A stretch of 64,000 bases of DNA. Source: Candidatus Protochlamydia phocaeensis. GTDB lineage: Bacteria; Chlamydiota; Chlamydiia; Chlamydiales; Parachlamydiaceae. A program made the position numbers and the translations under genes. Below are positions 9,058 to 18,618 of this stretch, piece by piece; within the stretch, counting starts at the first letter, position 1; every line of letters starts with the position of its first letter. The notes under the pieces were generated by a model, which ran no database searches, was not told the DNA's origin, and saw nothing but the letters and a program-made list of their open reading frames with translations. The DNA lies in the NCBI RefSeq assembly GCF_001545115.1, contig NZ_FCNU01000028.1, forward strand, positions 277,655-341,654. The letters run 5' to 3'.

Positions 9058-10683
9058 ATGCCAACTATTTTATCCTCTCATTTTGCCCATTTCGTCGCCC
9101 AATTCGAGCAATTAGCCGACAACCGTTCGCTTTATCTTTCGCAGGAAGGCGAAAGGTTTTCGCTGGTTACGGAAAAAAAAAGGAAAACCTTAAACGCTAA
9201 AAAAATTTTAGATTTGACTCAACAGACATTTGAAAACCTGAAGGATTTCTATTGGCTTGAAGAAGAGGAAAAGGCAGCAATCCAGCAGCCTATGCAAAAG
9301 TTAGTCCGTTCTCTACGGGCTTTTCAAGATCGGTTATACCAGACAGCGCCTTGGTATTGGAAAATTCTTCGTTTTTTTGGCTTTAAACGAGCCATTGAGA
9401 AAAACATCCATCAAATCAGTATAGATATTTTACAATCCATGGCAAAGATGGAAATCATCACGCCATTGTTTGTAAAAGAAACAATAAAAGAGTTCTGCCA
9501 ACAGCCGAGGTTGTTCTTAACAAATTTCTATCATTTCATCTTGGGAGGTCATCTAACTAAAGTCAATGAACTAGAAGGAAATGAAAATTCTCGGACTTTG
9601 AATCAAATGCTTCACTTGTTAAAAGCCTATAAGAAAACCTTGTCCGTTAATTCTTCAGAGGCCTTGCTTTATGAGCAATTAATTAACCAATTTAATTTCG
9701 CTTGTCAATTTTCAGCGGCCCGCATATTGAAATTAAAAAAAAACCTGTTTTTTGAGCGAGTCCAGCAGTTTCTTTCCGATCCTTCTCGAGGCAATGTTCT
9801 TATTCTTCCCGGCGGAACTAAAGATCATTTTGTTCTGTATGAAATTGAAAGAGAAGCCGGGCGGCCGACTTTTTCTTTGCGAGTGATTAATAGCAATCCG
9901 AGCACGCAAATCTGGCATTTTAAACAAATCATTGATGATAAGCAAGGAATCAACTGGGAAATGGATTCCAAAGAAAAAATCTCCTACTTGGTGAATATTA
10001 TAAAAAAAGACGTGCTTTCCCCAGAAAAAATTCAAAGCCTGACGTATACAGGTTTGACAAGCGAGCAAATTTCTTTGGATTTTATTACAAAGATTTCTTG
10101 TAAAGAAGATGAGGATATGGAAAGTGTCGTGCACCGTCTAGAAAAGAGCTTGTGCAAGTCTGATGAATCAAACCGTTGCTTTAGCGGACGTCCGTATAGG
10201 AGGCAAATTAAAGGTGTTTGTACGCAGAAACCTCTTTCTGTTTGGCTGCATAATCAATTAGGCGAGTTGTCTTACCAGAAATTTAAAGTTTTTGCGACTG
10301 AAAGATTGATTAATCGCTTTCAATGTCGGTTCAATCAATTAGGAACGGAAGACGAAAAGAATATTTCCCATTTAACTTTCTCGACGCTTTCTTCTCTGGG
10401 ATTGGAATTAGAAAATGAAGAAGAAGAAGCCGTAAAAAGAGAGTTTGAAGTCTTTGTACAGCGCGCGGAAAATCTAGAAAAAGAATCAACAGATAAAACG
10501 GATTCAGAGGCAGAAGTTCTTTTGTACGATATCAAAATTTTTGCGAAGCGATTATGGAGAGAAAAAAAAGGAAGAACGCTATCCGCTCCAGAGGCTATAG
10601 CAGAACTGCTGGCACAAGCGCAACTTGTTCTAGATAAAAGGAGAAGGAAGTTGCAGGCTCTAGAAAGCAGACAGCAGGCTTAG
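9058..10683 (+). CDS. uncharacterised 541-residue soluble protein
   Basis: I do not recognise this gene. The product is mostly alpha-helical, without signal peptide or membrane segment. It is Lys/Glu-rich with a helical N-terminal half, then a short beta-rich stretch around residues 240-285 (ILPGGTKDHFVLYEIERE, then LRVINSNPSTQIWH), then a helical, charged C-terminus. The GG-x3-H-x3-YEI pattern with a following RVIN segment resembles a recurrent module I associate with chlamydial hypothetical proteins. A host-directed enzyme is possible, but this is inference. There is no clear Shine-Dalgarno sequence before ATG at 9058. Flanking gaps are AT-rich, and the F-box cassettes follow. Confidence 0.6.
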   Translation: MPTILSSHFAHFVAQFEQLADNRSLYLSQEGERFSLVTEKKRKTLNAKKILDLTQQTFENLKDFYWLEEEEKAAIQQPMQKLVRSLRAFQDRLYQTAPWYWKILRFFGFKRAIEKNIHQISIDILQSMAKMEIITPLFVKETIKEFCQQPRLFLTNFYHFILGGHLTKVNELEGNENSRTLNQMLHLLKAYKKTLSVNSSEALLYEQLINQFNFACQFSAARILKLKKNLFFERVQQFLSDPSRGNVLILPGGTKDHFVLYEIEREAGRPTFSLRVINSNPSTQIWHFKQIIDDKQGINWEMDSKEKISYLVNIIKKDVLSPEKIQSLTYTGLTSEQISLDFITKISCKEDEDMESVVHRLEKSLCKSDESNRCFSGRPYRRQIKGVCTQKPLSVWLHNQLGELSYQKFKVFATERLINRFQCRFNQLGTEDEKNISHLTFSTLSSLGLELENEEEEAVKREFEVFVQRAENLEKESTDKTDSEAEVLLYDIKIFAKRLWREKKGRTLSAPEAIAELLAQAQLVLDKRRRKLQALESRQQA

Positions 10684-10901
10684 CCTTCCTTTAATGGTCG
10701 GAAAATAGTTCTTTGCCTCTTTCATGAGAGATCACTAGCCAATTAACCTATTTGCAGAAGCCTTTTTCTTTTATCTAATCACTTTTATTTGACAAATAAT
10801 AAATTTGTTGATTTTTTATTTATTAAATGTTAATTTTAATTTTTTATAAAATTAGTTGATTGAATTGTAATCGAAATAGTTAATCTATTCAACTATCGCT
10901 A

Positions 10902-11212
10902 GTTTAAGTTCAAACGGAGGAAAGATACTAGACCTTTAAGATGAATGCTTACAGTTTCCTTAAGGCTTTGGTGTCTTTAAATCTGACCTAATTCTTTACT
11001 TTAGGCCGCTAGGCGGCATTTCTGCCAATCAATTGATAACAAGTTTGGCTACTCTTTTGGCCATTCACATGTCAAAGATGGTTTGGTAGGAAGCCTATGC
11101 TCTACGACTCTCATTCCAAATCCTAGCTAAAAGCTATTCTTAAAAGTTTTTCTTTAAGATAATTTTTTCCTTCATAAATTTTCCATTTTAATTGGGTGTA
11201 AAGGTTTTTGCC
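10902..11212 (+). promoter_or_regulatory. conserved 5' leader of F-box cassette 1
   Basis: About 310 non-coding bases before the first F-box gene that recur with roughly 90% identity at 16056-16367 before the second cassette. It contains GGAGG (10916-10920), a 16-codon open frame (10941-10991, beginning MNAYSFLKAL) and, right after it, a small GC hairpin GCCGC-TAG-GCGGC (11005-11017) followed by ATTTCT. A peptide frame followed by a hairpin recalls an attenuator leader, but the GGAGG is 20 bases from the ATG, so translation of the frame is doubtful. The stretch 10684-10901 is AT-rich with no other feature. Confidence 0.45.
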
Positions 11213-13243
11213 ATGTTTGCTGATTGTGTTAATAATTATATGTCCGCTTTTAATCGTATTATTAAGGATTATCCAGCTTCTAATAAGGATTGTATTTCTA
11301 ATTCCGCTAATAATTTGGAAACGGATGACAAAGTCGTTCAAATCCAACAGCGGACATGTTGTTTAGTTAATGTTAGTTTTGAAGGCCTCTCTATTAATGG
11401 AAGGAAGAGGAAATTTAATCAAATCTCTTCAGCAGTGCCGGCAAGCGCTTCTGATGTTTTGATGGGGAGTAAAAGACAATGCCAAGACTTAAATTGTCCC
11501 TCTTCCGAAATAAAAGCGCTTGATTCTGAAACAGGAGGGGAAGCTTCTAAAATAGAGGGGGAAAGTCCGGCTGCATTTGATTTTTTGCAGTTGGATGTAA
11601 ATGTAGTCGATCAAATTTTCTCCCATTTAAGTCATAAAGATCTTTTGCAATTCGAACGCTTAGCAAAAGGGTATAAAGACATAACAGGGCCTATATGGAA
11701 GAGTTATGCCCAGAGGGAACACTTAGACAGCCTCTGGTGGCGGGACTCCGATCTGACTCCTAATCGAGAGTTTGGTTATAAATGGAATTATTGCTTAAGC
11801 AAAGTCATGATCCAATATGTCAAAGAAGGCTATCCTTGCAGATTTAGTAAAAGCCTTGAACTCGCTAAGAAGATCAATGCCCGCTATGGCAGAGTGATAA
11901 AGCGTTTTCCTTTTTTTAAAGCTTATGTGAAACAAGACATCTTTCGTATAGGCAGCTCGCTTAGAGCAAGCAGAGGTGACACGAATTTATTCATAGAAGA
12001 GCTAAAAGAAGACGAGCTGAAAAGCGGAGATTATCTATTAAATGCTTTATTTGAAGCAAAGAAGTTAAGAGGGTCTATCTCTAAAGTCACAGATGTAAAG
12101 CACTATCAAGACTCCTTCGATTTGTTGGAGGAGTACATGGTTGAGGCGATCAAAAAAGGCGGGGCTTATGCAAACCTATTTCTGTTTTATGCTTTAAGTA
12201 TTCCAAGCTCCTATGCCAATTCCAATATTGCTCCTTCTGGAAATCAACCCATTATCAAAATGGAGGACATGGTCTTTTCCTTTCATAAGCGGCTGTTAAA
12301 AGTCTGTGCGGCTCATGATCTGGAAGGTTTAGAGTATTTATTAAAAAATTATCCTGATTTTTCTACTCACTTCTATCCGTATGGTTATTATGTTCCTCTG
12401 TTATTGGCTGATTTCATTAAGGAAGCGATCAAAGAAGGAAAGTGGGCAGTGGCAGATGCTTTATGCGCAAAAGCTTTTGCTAGTTATAAAGAAGACGTTG
12501 CAGAAAATCTTTGGTTTAAAGCCATTCAAATTAAACTTCAATTAAATCAAATTCTAGAGGCTGAGACGCTTTATCAAGACGCCTTGCTGCCATTTGCTGA
12601 TAAATCAGATTTAACAGCTTTGGCTAAGATTGCGTCTATAAAAATAGAATTAGGAAAATGGCAAGAAGCAGATACCCTTTTAACCTTTATAATAGGCCAT
12701 CTGGACCAGTCAGGACAGAAATCAACGGATGCTGCTCTAGCAAATCTCTTCACTAGAAAATTAGAGTTATTAAGGGAACTAACGTTCATAAAAATAAAAT
12801 TAGAGAAATGGCAGCAAGCGGATGACCTTTATACGCAAATGCTAGCGATCATGGGAAAAAATCTCACAGCAAAAACATTTGTCCAGGTGGCTTTTATAAA
12901 AGCAAAATTAGGAGATTTGAAAGCAGCAAGCCAACACTATGCAAAGGCGATCAAAGCCTATGGCAATGACGTGCCGGCAGGCATATTCGCTGATGTGGCT
13001 TTGATAAAGTTGCAAATGCATAGATATAAAGACTCCGATGTCCTCTATGAAAAGGCAATCGCTACCTCTGGCAATCAGTTGCCCTTAGCGGTATGGAATG
13101 ATGCGCTCGGTGTAAAAATCAAATTGAAGAAATGGCAAGAAGCAGAGAGACATTTGGAATGCATTCAGGCTATCTATGGCACTGGCATTTCTCCGGAAAT
13201 AACCGAGAAAATGCACGTAGTGAAAGATAAATTAAACCACTAG
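11213..13243 (+). CDS. F-box protein with TPR-like repeats (cassette 1, gene A)
   Basis: A 676-residue protein. The N-terminal 120 residues are low-complexity with a basic cluster GRKRKF (63-68). An F-box follows at about 122-163 (FDFLQLDVNVVDQIFSHLSH, DLLQFERLAKGYKDITGPIW), then a helical middle and, from about residue 410, degenerate 36-residue TPR-like helical hairpins (for example FIKAKLGDLKAASQHYAKAI). In eukaryotes an F-box binds Skp1 within SCF ubiquitin ligases while the repeats bind the substrate; amoeba-infecting chlamydiae carry many such proteins. A secreted effector redirecting host ubiquitination is the likely role. I chose ATG at 11213 over TTG at 11192 because it has AAAGG at good spacing and is the start conserved in copy 2. 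Confidence 0.82.
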   Translation: MFADCVNNYMSAFNRIIKDYPASNKDCISNSANNLETDDKVVQIQQRTCCLVNVSFEGLSINGRKRKFNQISSAVPASASDVLMGSKRQCQDLNCPSSEIKALDSETGGEASKIEGESPAAFDFLQLDVNVVDQIFSHLSHKDLLQFERLAKGYKDITGPIWKSYAQREHLDSLWWRDSDLTPNREFGYKWNYCLSKVMIQYVKEGYPCRFSKSLELAKKINARYGRVIKRFPFFKAYVKQDIFRIGSSLRASRGDTNLFIEELKEDELKSGDYLLNALFEAKKLRGSISKVTDVKHYQDSFDLLEEYMVEAIKKGGAYANLFLFYALSIPSSYANSNIAPSGNQPIIKMEDMVFSFHKRLLKVCAAHDLEGLEYLLKNYPDFSTHFYPYGYYVPLLLADFIKEAIKEGKWAVADALCAKAFASYKEDVAENLWFKAIQIKLQLNQILEAETLYQDALLPFADKSDLTALAKIASIKIELGKWQEADTLLTFIIGHLDQSGQKSTDAALANLFTRKLELLRELTFIKIKLEKWQQADDLYTQMLAIMGKNLTAKTFVQVAFIKAKLGDLKAASQHYAKAIKAYGNDVPAGIFADVALIKLQMHRYKDSDVLYEKAIATSGNQLPLAVWNDALGVKIKLKKWQEAERHLECIQAIYGTGISPEITEKMHVVKDKLNH

Positions 13244-13475
13244 GGCGTTCTGTTACTTAATCGGAGAGGAAATGGGCGGCTGAATCTATATCGAAAGTAT
13301 GCTTTTTTTCTAAAAATTGCAAGTGCACTCTCGCCCTTTCTATGCTTAGTGGAGAGACTTGTCTTATTTAATCCATTTTCTACAAACAACAGGATAGACC
13401 TAGCAGGCGTTGATTGCCTGCTTATCTAAAAAATAATAATTAATTTATATAAGGTTTTAATTCTAAGGTTATCAT
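13244..13475 (+). promoter_or_regulatory. conserved 232-base A-B spacer, cassette 1
   Basis: The spacer between genes A and B is exactly 232 bases in both cassettes and similar throughout. Its 3' end carries a small hairpin (AGCAGGC / GCCTGCT) followed by an AT-rich run and then AAGG seven bases before the ATG of gene B. A sigma70-like reading, TTGATT then 18 bases then TAATAA, is possible and identical in both copies, so gene B may have its own promoter. This is inference only. Confidence 0.35.
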
Positions 13476-15599
13476 ATGCAAGTTGATGGTTCTAATTATC
13501 CTCTATATCAAACAAACCCCTTATCTTTTCTTCCTATTCCTTCGAGTTATACCCATTTTAAGAGGAAATGGGAAGAGAGTGCCCGAAAGGCATTAAACGA
13601 AATCAATGCAAATCCTGTAAGAGCCATCAAACGGCGCTGCACGCTAGATGTTGTACAAGGAACCTGTAAGGTCACAGAGGTTTTTAGAGGCGAATGCTCA
13701 GTGGCAGATTCGGAAGAGAAGGAAAGGCCTTTTTCCGAGCAAGATGTTGAGAGAAGGATCGGCAGCCCAGAAAAAGGGGGAACTGAATCCATTCTTTCTT
13801 CCTTTAATAACAATTTTGTTAAAGATGTTTCTCTTATACAAGCAAGCAGGGAAGAGTCATTTGATTTTTTGCAGCTGCCTGCCGAGTTAATCTGCCGGAT
13901 CTTTTCAACATTGGATCACAAGGCTCTTTTACAATTTGAAAGGCTAGCGAAAGCCTACCAAGGGATCACAGAACCTATATGGGCAGATTATGTCAGAAGA
14001 GCGTGCCTCGATCGCCTTGAGTGGCCAGAGATCGATCTTCCGTCTAATGAAGAGCACCCCAATAAGTGGAGATATTGCCTAAGCCAAGCGATGATCCAAT
14101 ATGTTGTCAAAGAGAGGCATCCCATCCGGTTAGGTAAAAGCCTTGAAATGGTTCAAAAAATAAAAAAGCGTTTTGGAGGGATCTTTAAGCGGTTTCCATG
14201 TTGCGAAGCTTATATGGTCCAAGACCTTGCTCGCTTAGGAAGCTTTTCTCAAAGCACTAAGCAGATCCATCAGAAAAAGCTCTTTAAAAGACTACTTGGG
14301 GAAAAAAATAAAGGAGGGGATTACTTATTAGGAGCTTTATTTGAGGCTAGGCGTTTAAAGCCAGTTACGGTTAGATGGCAGAAAGATTTTTCTAAGGAGA
14401 GCAAAGAAATAGAGGTAGAAGAGCAGGCTATGTTGACAAAAGAGTATTTTACCAAGGCTATACAAATAGGCGGGGCATATGCTTTTTTGATTGCGGTTTC
14501 TGTGCTCAAAGATCTTCCCATTTTTTTTCAAAACGTTTCTTTTTATAAACATCTGCTAAAATCCTGCGTTCTTTATGATTCAGAAGGCTTGGATTATTTA
14601 CTTAGAGAGTATCCTGATTTTGCCGCTTTCCTTTATCCGAACGGATATCATTTTTCTAAAATATTATTTGATCATATGCAGGAAGAATTGCAGGCAAAGC
14701 AATGGCCGACAGCAGAAATTTTTTGTACAAAGGCTCTTCAAGCTTACGATGGTCAGGTGCCGAAAGAATTTTGGAGCAAAGCAGCCATAATAAAAGTACA
14801 TTTAAATAAATGGCAAGAGGCGGATGTTTTATATACTCAAGCAAGAAACGTTTTGGGTAGGACTTTTCCCAAAGAAGAACTGATTAATGAGGCGTATGTA
14901 AAAGAGAAATTAAAAAAATGGGAAGAGGCGGACGTTTTATATACTCAAGCAAGAAACGTTTGGGGTGGCAGTATTTCAGGGGAAATATTGACCCATATTG
15001 CTCATGTAAAAATGCAATTAAAAAGATGGGAAGAAGCCGATGCTTTATTTAACCAAGCAAAGAACGCTTTGGGCAGCAACATTTCAGTAGAAGGATTGAT
15101 TAATGCCGCTTATGTGAAAATGCATTTAAAAAAATGGGAAGAGGCGGACGTTTTATATACTCAAATAAGGAACAGATATGGCAGCAATATTCCAGCAGGT
15201 GTATGGGGTTCTACCGTTTATGTAAAAATGCAATTAAAAAGATGGGAAGAGGCAGAGGGAGTATATGCTCAAGCAAGGAATGCTTTGGGCAACAATATTC
15301 CATTAGGATTGCGGCTTAATGTCGCTTGTGCAAAAAAGCAATTGGAAAAATGGGAAGAAGCAGAAAAGCTTTATGATAATGCAATAGAAGACTTAAAAAG
15401 CTGGGATCAAGCGGAGATTGCTTCTATATGGGAGCAAATTGGTTCTGTAAAAAAGGAAGTAAAGAAATGGGAAGAAGCGCTTGACTACTATGAAAGGGCC
15501 ATAATAGCCTGGGGAAGTCATGTACCGGAAAAATTACAGACTGATGTCGCTTTTGTAAAAGCGAAATTAGAAGGCAATATAAGAGCTAATATTATTTAG
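13476..15599 (+). CDS. F-box protein with 36-residue TPR-like repeats (cassette 1, gene B)
   Basis: A 707-residue relative of gene A. It has a basic N-terminal patch (AIKRRC, 50-55) and an F-box at about 129-170 (FDFLQLPAELICRIFSTLDH). From about residue 431 come seven full 36-residue repeats plus a terminal half repeat; the consensus is roughly AAYVKMQLKKWEEADVLYTQAR. The Ala/Ala spacing and paired amphipathic helices fit TPR-type solenoids. Compared with its copy in cassette 2 it has about 23 extra residues before the F-box (around 91-115) and fewer repeats. The start has AAGG seven bases upstream. The likely role is a ubiquitin-ligase adaptor delivered to the host; export cannot be judged from sequence. 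Confidence 0.82.
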   Translation: MQVDGSNYPLYQTNPLSFLPIPSSYTHFKRKWEESARKALNEINANPVRAIKRRCTLDVVQGTCKVTEVFRGECSVADSEEKERPFSEQDVERRIGSPEKGGTESILSSFNNNFVKDVSLIQASREESFDFLQLPAELICRIFSTLDHKALLQFERLAKAYQGITEPIWADYVRRACLDRLEWPEIDLPSNEEHPNKWRYCLSQAMIQYVVKERHPIRLGKSLEMVQKIKKRFGGIFKRFPCCEAYMVQDLARLGSFSQSTKQIHQKKLFKRLLGEKNKGGDYLLGALFEARRLKPVTVRWQKDFSKESKEIEVEEQAMLTKEYFTKAIQIGGAYAFLIAVSVLKDLPIFFQNVSFYKHLLKSCVLYDSEGLDYLLREYPDFAAFLYPNGYHFSKILFDHMQEELQAKQWPTAEIFCTKALQAYDGQVPKEFWSKAAIIKVHLNKWQEADVLYTQARNVLGRTFPKEELINEAYVKEKLKKWEEADVLYTQARNVWGGSISGEILTHIAHVKMQLKRWEEADALFNQAKNALGSNISVEGLINAAYVKMHLKKWEEADVLYTQIRNRYGSNIPAGVWGSTVYVKMQLKRWEEAEGVYAQARNALGNNIPLGLRLNVACAKKQLEKWEEAEKLYDNAIEDLKSWDQAEIASIWEQIGSVKKEVKKWEEALDYYERAIIAWGSHVPEKLQTDVAFVKAKLEGNIRANII

Positions 15600-15616
15600 C
15601 ATTTTCTTATTAATCG

Positions 15617-15672
15617 GAGTTTGGAGTTTTTTGCCCTTTGAAAGCAGTCCAAAGGGCAAAAACTCCAAACTC
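15617..15672. terminator. R1 palindrome acting as terminator of cassette 1
   Basis: A 24-base left arm (15617-15640, GAGTTTGGAG to CCCTTTG) pairs almost perfectly with 15650-15672 (CAAAGGG to CCAAACTC) around a nine-base loop, 18 bases after the gene B stop. The sequence is the shortest member of the R1 repeat family also found at 22701-22856, 42414-42478, 60595-60700 and 62951-62999. The stem contains T-runs and should stop transcription in either direction. Confidence 0.65.
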
Positions 15673-16055
15673 AGGTTAAGAGAGACTGCTTTTTCTCGCC
15701 TTAAGAGGTGCGGCGGTGATCGATTCTTTTCTCAAGATTCTGTTCGTCAATTTGTTGAGAGCTATCTAAAGTGTGATTTACTTAACCAAATGAATCAAAT
15801 AAGAAGCTAAGACTAGTTATAAAAGAGCCCCTTATCTCTTTAAAACCTAATTATTCAATACAGTTATTTTATCTATTAAATTTCATTTAAAGCCTTTGTC
15901 TTAATTGAGGTTAAGTAATAAATTGATTTGCTTTTATTTTTGTTTTTTTGCTAATTTTAATTTTGTGTGAAAATGCTTTAGTTTTATAACGTTTATTCAA
16001 TAATTTTAATACATACTCTACGCTAGCAATCAAATAGTTAAACTATTTACTAGTT

Positions 16056-16367
16056 TAAACTTTCAAATGGAGGAAAGATACTAGACCTTTAAGATGAATG
16101 CTTACAGTTTACTTAAGGCTTTGGTTTCTTTAACTCTGACCTAATTTTTTATTTTAGGCCGCTAGGCGGCATTTCTGCCAATCAATTGATAACAATTGGG
16201 TCCCCTCTTTTGGCCATTTACATGTCAAAGATGGTTTGGTAGGAAGTCTATGTTCTGCGACTCTCACCCAAATCCTAGCTAAAAGCTATCCTTAAGAGTT
16301 CTTCTTATTAAGATAAATTTTCTCATTTATAAATTTTCCATTTTAATTTGGTGTAAAGGTTTTTGCC
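16056..16367 (+). promoter_or_regulatory. conserved 5' leader of F-box cassette 2
   Basis: Second copy of the leader described at 10902-11212. GGAGG, the 16-codon frame (16094-16144, beginning MNAYSLLKAL, two substitutions relative to copy 1) and the GCCGC-TAG-GCGGC hairpin (16158-16170) are all kept, as is the final AAAGG before the ATG. The unique DNA 15673-16055 upstream is AT-rich and I see nothing else in it, so the duplicated unit appears to begin near 16056. Confidence 0.45.
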
Positions 16368-18386
16368 ATGTTTGCTGATTGTGTTAATAATTATATGTCT
16401 GCTTTTGATCGTATTGTTAAGAATTACCCTGCTTCTAATAAAGATTGTATTCCTAATTCCGCTAATAATTTGGAAACGGATGACAAAGTCGTTCAAATCC
16501 AACAGCGGACATATTGTTTAGTTAATGTTGGTTTTGAAGGCTCCTCTATTAATGGAAGGAAGAGGAAATTCAATCAAATCTCTTCAACGGTGCCCGCAAG
16601 CGCTTCTGATGTTTTGATGGGAAGTAAAAGACACTGCCAAGACTTAAATTGTGCCTCTTCCGAAATAAAAGGGCTTGATTCTGAAACAGGAGAGGAAGCT
16701 TCTAAAATAGAGGAGAAAAGTCCGACTGCATTTGATTTTTTGCAGTTGGATATAAATGTAGTCGATCAAATTTACTCCCATTTAAGTCATAAAGATCTTT
16801 TGCAATTCGAACGCTTAGCAAAAGGATATAAAGACATAACAGGGCCTATATGGAGGAGTTATGCGCAAAGGGAGTGCTTAGATCGCCTGTGGTGGGGGGA
16901 CTCCGATCAGACTCCTAATCGAGAGTTTGGTTATAAATGGAATTATTGCTTAAGCAAAGTCGTGATCCAGTATGTCAAAGAAGGCTATCCTCGCAGATGT
17001 AGTAAAAGCCTTGAGCTCGCTCAAGAGATACACGCTCGCTATGGCAGAGTGATAAAGCGTTTTCCTTTTTTTAAAGCTTATGTGAAACAAGACATCTTTC
17101 GCATAGGTTGCTCATCTCGTAGAGTAAGCATAGGTGGCAAGAATTTGTTGAGAGAAAGACTAAAAGAGGAAGGGTTGAAAAATGGCGATTATCTATTAAA
17201 TGTTTTATTTGAAGCTCGGAAGTTAAAATTATCTATCAATAAAAACATAAATTCGGATGACTATAAAAACTCTGTTCGCCTGCTGGAAGAGTACGTGGCT
17301 GAGGCGATCAAAAAGAGCGGTGCTTATGCAAATCTACTTGTATTTTATGCCTTAGATTTTCCGCTTTCCTATGAGGGCAACAAGGCTTTTCCTAATTTAA
17401 ATTGGTGCGATTCCGGAATGCAAGACATGTTCTTTTCCCTTCATAAGCGGATGTTAAGGATTAGCGCGGTTCATGATCCGAAAGGTTTAGAGTATTTATT
17501 AAGCAATTATCCCATTTTTTCCACTTATCTCCATCTGCAGGGCTATGATATGCCTAAATTATTTTCCCATCTTATGGAAGAGGCAATCAAAGAAGGAGAC
17601 TGGACAATGGCAGATACGTTATGCGAAAAAGCGCTTGCTAGTTATAAAGGCCAAGCGCCAGCAAGCATTCGATTTACAGCCATTCGAATTAAACTTCAAT
17701 TAAATCAAACACAAGAAGCAGAGAATCTTTATCAAGAGGCCTTGCTAACCGCTGCCGCTAAATCAGATTTAGAAATTTTATTTAAGATTGCTTCTATAAA
17801 AGCAGAGGAAGGGAAATGCCAAGAAGCAGAGATGATTTTAACTTCTATAGCGGCTCGCTTCAATAAGACAGAACAAGATGCAGTGGTTTTTATAGTCGAA
17901 AAAATATGCCCTTGGGATGAGCTTCTCTCAATCCTAATAAAATTAGAGAAATGGCAGCAAGCAGATAACGTTTGTAAGCAAATATTGCCGGTTGTGGAAA
18001 AAGATCTCAGAGCAAAAGCATTTGTCCAGATGGCTTTTATAAAAGCAAAATTAGGAGATTTGAAAGCAGCAAGCCAACACTATGCAAAGGCGATCAAAGC
18101 CTATGGCAATGACGTGCCGGCAGGTATATTCGCTGATGCGGCTTTTATAAAGTGGCAATTGCGCCGATATAAAGAATCCAATGGCCTCTATGAAAAGGCG
18201 ATCAAAGCCTCGGGTGGTCAACTGTCCTTATCGGCATGGGATAACATGCTTGCTGTAAAAATCAAATTGAAGAAATGGCAAGAAGCGGAGAGGCATTTGG
18301 AATGCATTCAAGCCGCCTATGGGACTAGCCTCCCTTCGGGAATAGCCGAGAAAATGCGCTTAATAAAGAATAACCTAAACCACTAG
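16368..18386 (+). CDS. F-box protein with TPR-like repeats (cassette 2, gene A)
   Basis: A 672-residue paralogue of the protein at 11213, almost colinear with it. The first 250 residues are nearly identical, including the basic GRKRKF cluster and the F-box (FDFLQLDINVVDQIYSHLSH). The middle (about 255-400) has diverged strongly, and a segment in the C-terminal repeats (FIKAKLGDLKAASQHYAKAI and around it) is again almost identical. This patchy divergence suggests gene conversion or selection on the substrate-binding part. The start is unambiguous: AAAGG eight bases before ATG, with no in-frame alternative upstream. Role as for the first copy. Confidence 0.82.
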   Translation: MFADCVNNYMSAFDRIVKNYPASNKDCIPNSANNLETDDKVVQIQQRTYCLVNVGFEGSSINGRKRKFNQISSTVPASASDVLMGSKRHCQDLNCASSEIKGLDSETGEEASKIEEKSPTAFDFLQLDINVVDQIYSHLSHKDLLQFERLAKGYKDITGPIWRSYAQRECLDRLWWGDSDQTPNREFGYKWNYCLSKVVIQYVKEGYPRRCSKSLELAQEIHARYGRVIKRFPFFKAYVKQDIFRIGCSSRRVSIGGKNLLRERLKEEGLKNGDYLLNVLFEARKLKLSINKNINSDDYKNSVRLLEEYVAEAIKKSGAYANLLVFYALDFPLSYEGNKAFPNLNWCDSGMQDMFFSLHKRMLRISAVHDPKGLEYLLSNYPIFSTYLHLQGYDMPKLFSHLMEEAIKEGDWTMADTLCEKALASYKGQAPASIRFTAIRIKLQLNQTQEAENLYQEALLTAAAKSDLEILFKIASIKAEEGKCQEAEMILTSIAARFNKTEQDAVVFIVEKICPWDELLSILIKLEKWQQADNVCKQILPVVEKDLRAKAFVQMAFIKAKLGDLKAASQHYAKAIKAYGNDVPAGIFADAAFIKWQLRRYKESNGLYEKAIKASGGQLSLSAWDNMLAVKIKLKKWQEAERHLECIQAAYGTSLPSGIAEKMRLIKNNLNH

Positions 18387-18618
18387 GGCATACCATTACT
18401 AACCAGAATGAAATGGGCGGCTGCCCCATTTATCGAGGGATTGCTTTTCTTTTTTTTCTAAAGTTGGAAGAGCTATCCTCTCTATGCTTAGTGGAGAGTT
18501 TTTTTTATTTAATCCATTTTCAACAAGCAACAGGATAGATCTAGCGGGCGTTGATTGCCTGCCTATCTAAAAAATAATAATTAATCGTATATAAGGTTTT
18601 AATTTTTAAGGTTATCAT
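18387..18618 (+). promoter_or_regulatory. conserved 232-base A-B spacer, cassette 2
   Basis: Same length as the spacer at 13244-13475 and similar in sequence, with the small GGCGTTGATTGCC hairpin, the AT-rich run and AAGG before the gene B start. The unchanged length argues that the two-gene unit was duplicated as one block. Confidence 0.35.

Noticed and set aside
11192..11212. TTG start extending the first F-box protein by seven residues
   Set aside because: The codon is not conserved in the second cassette, while the ATG with AAAGG upstream is conserved in both.
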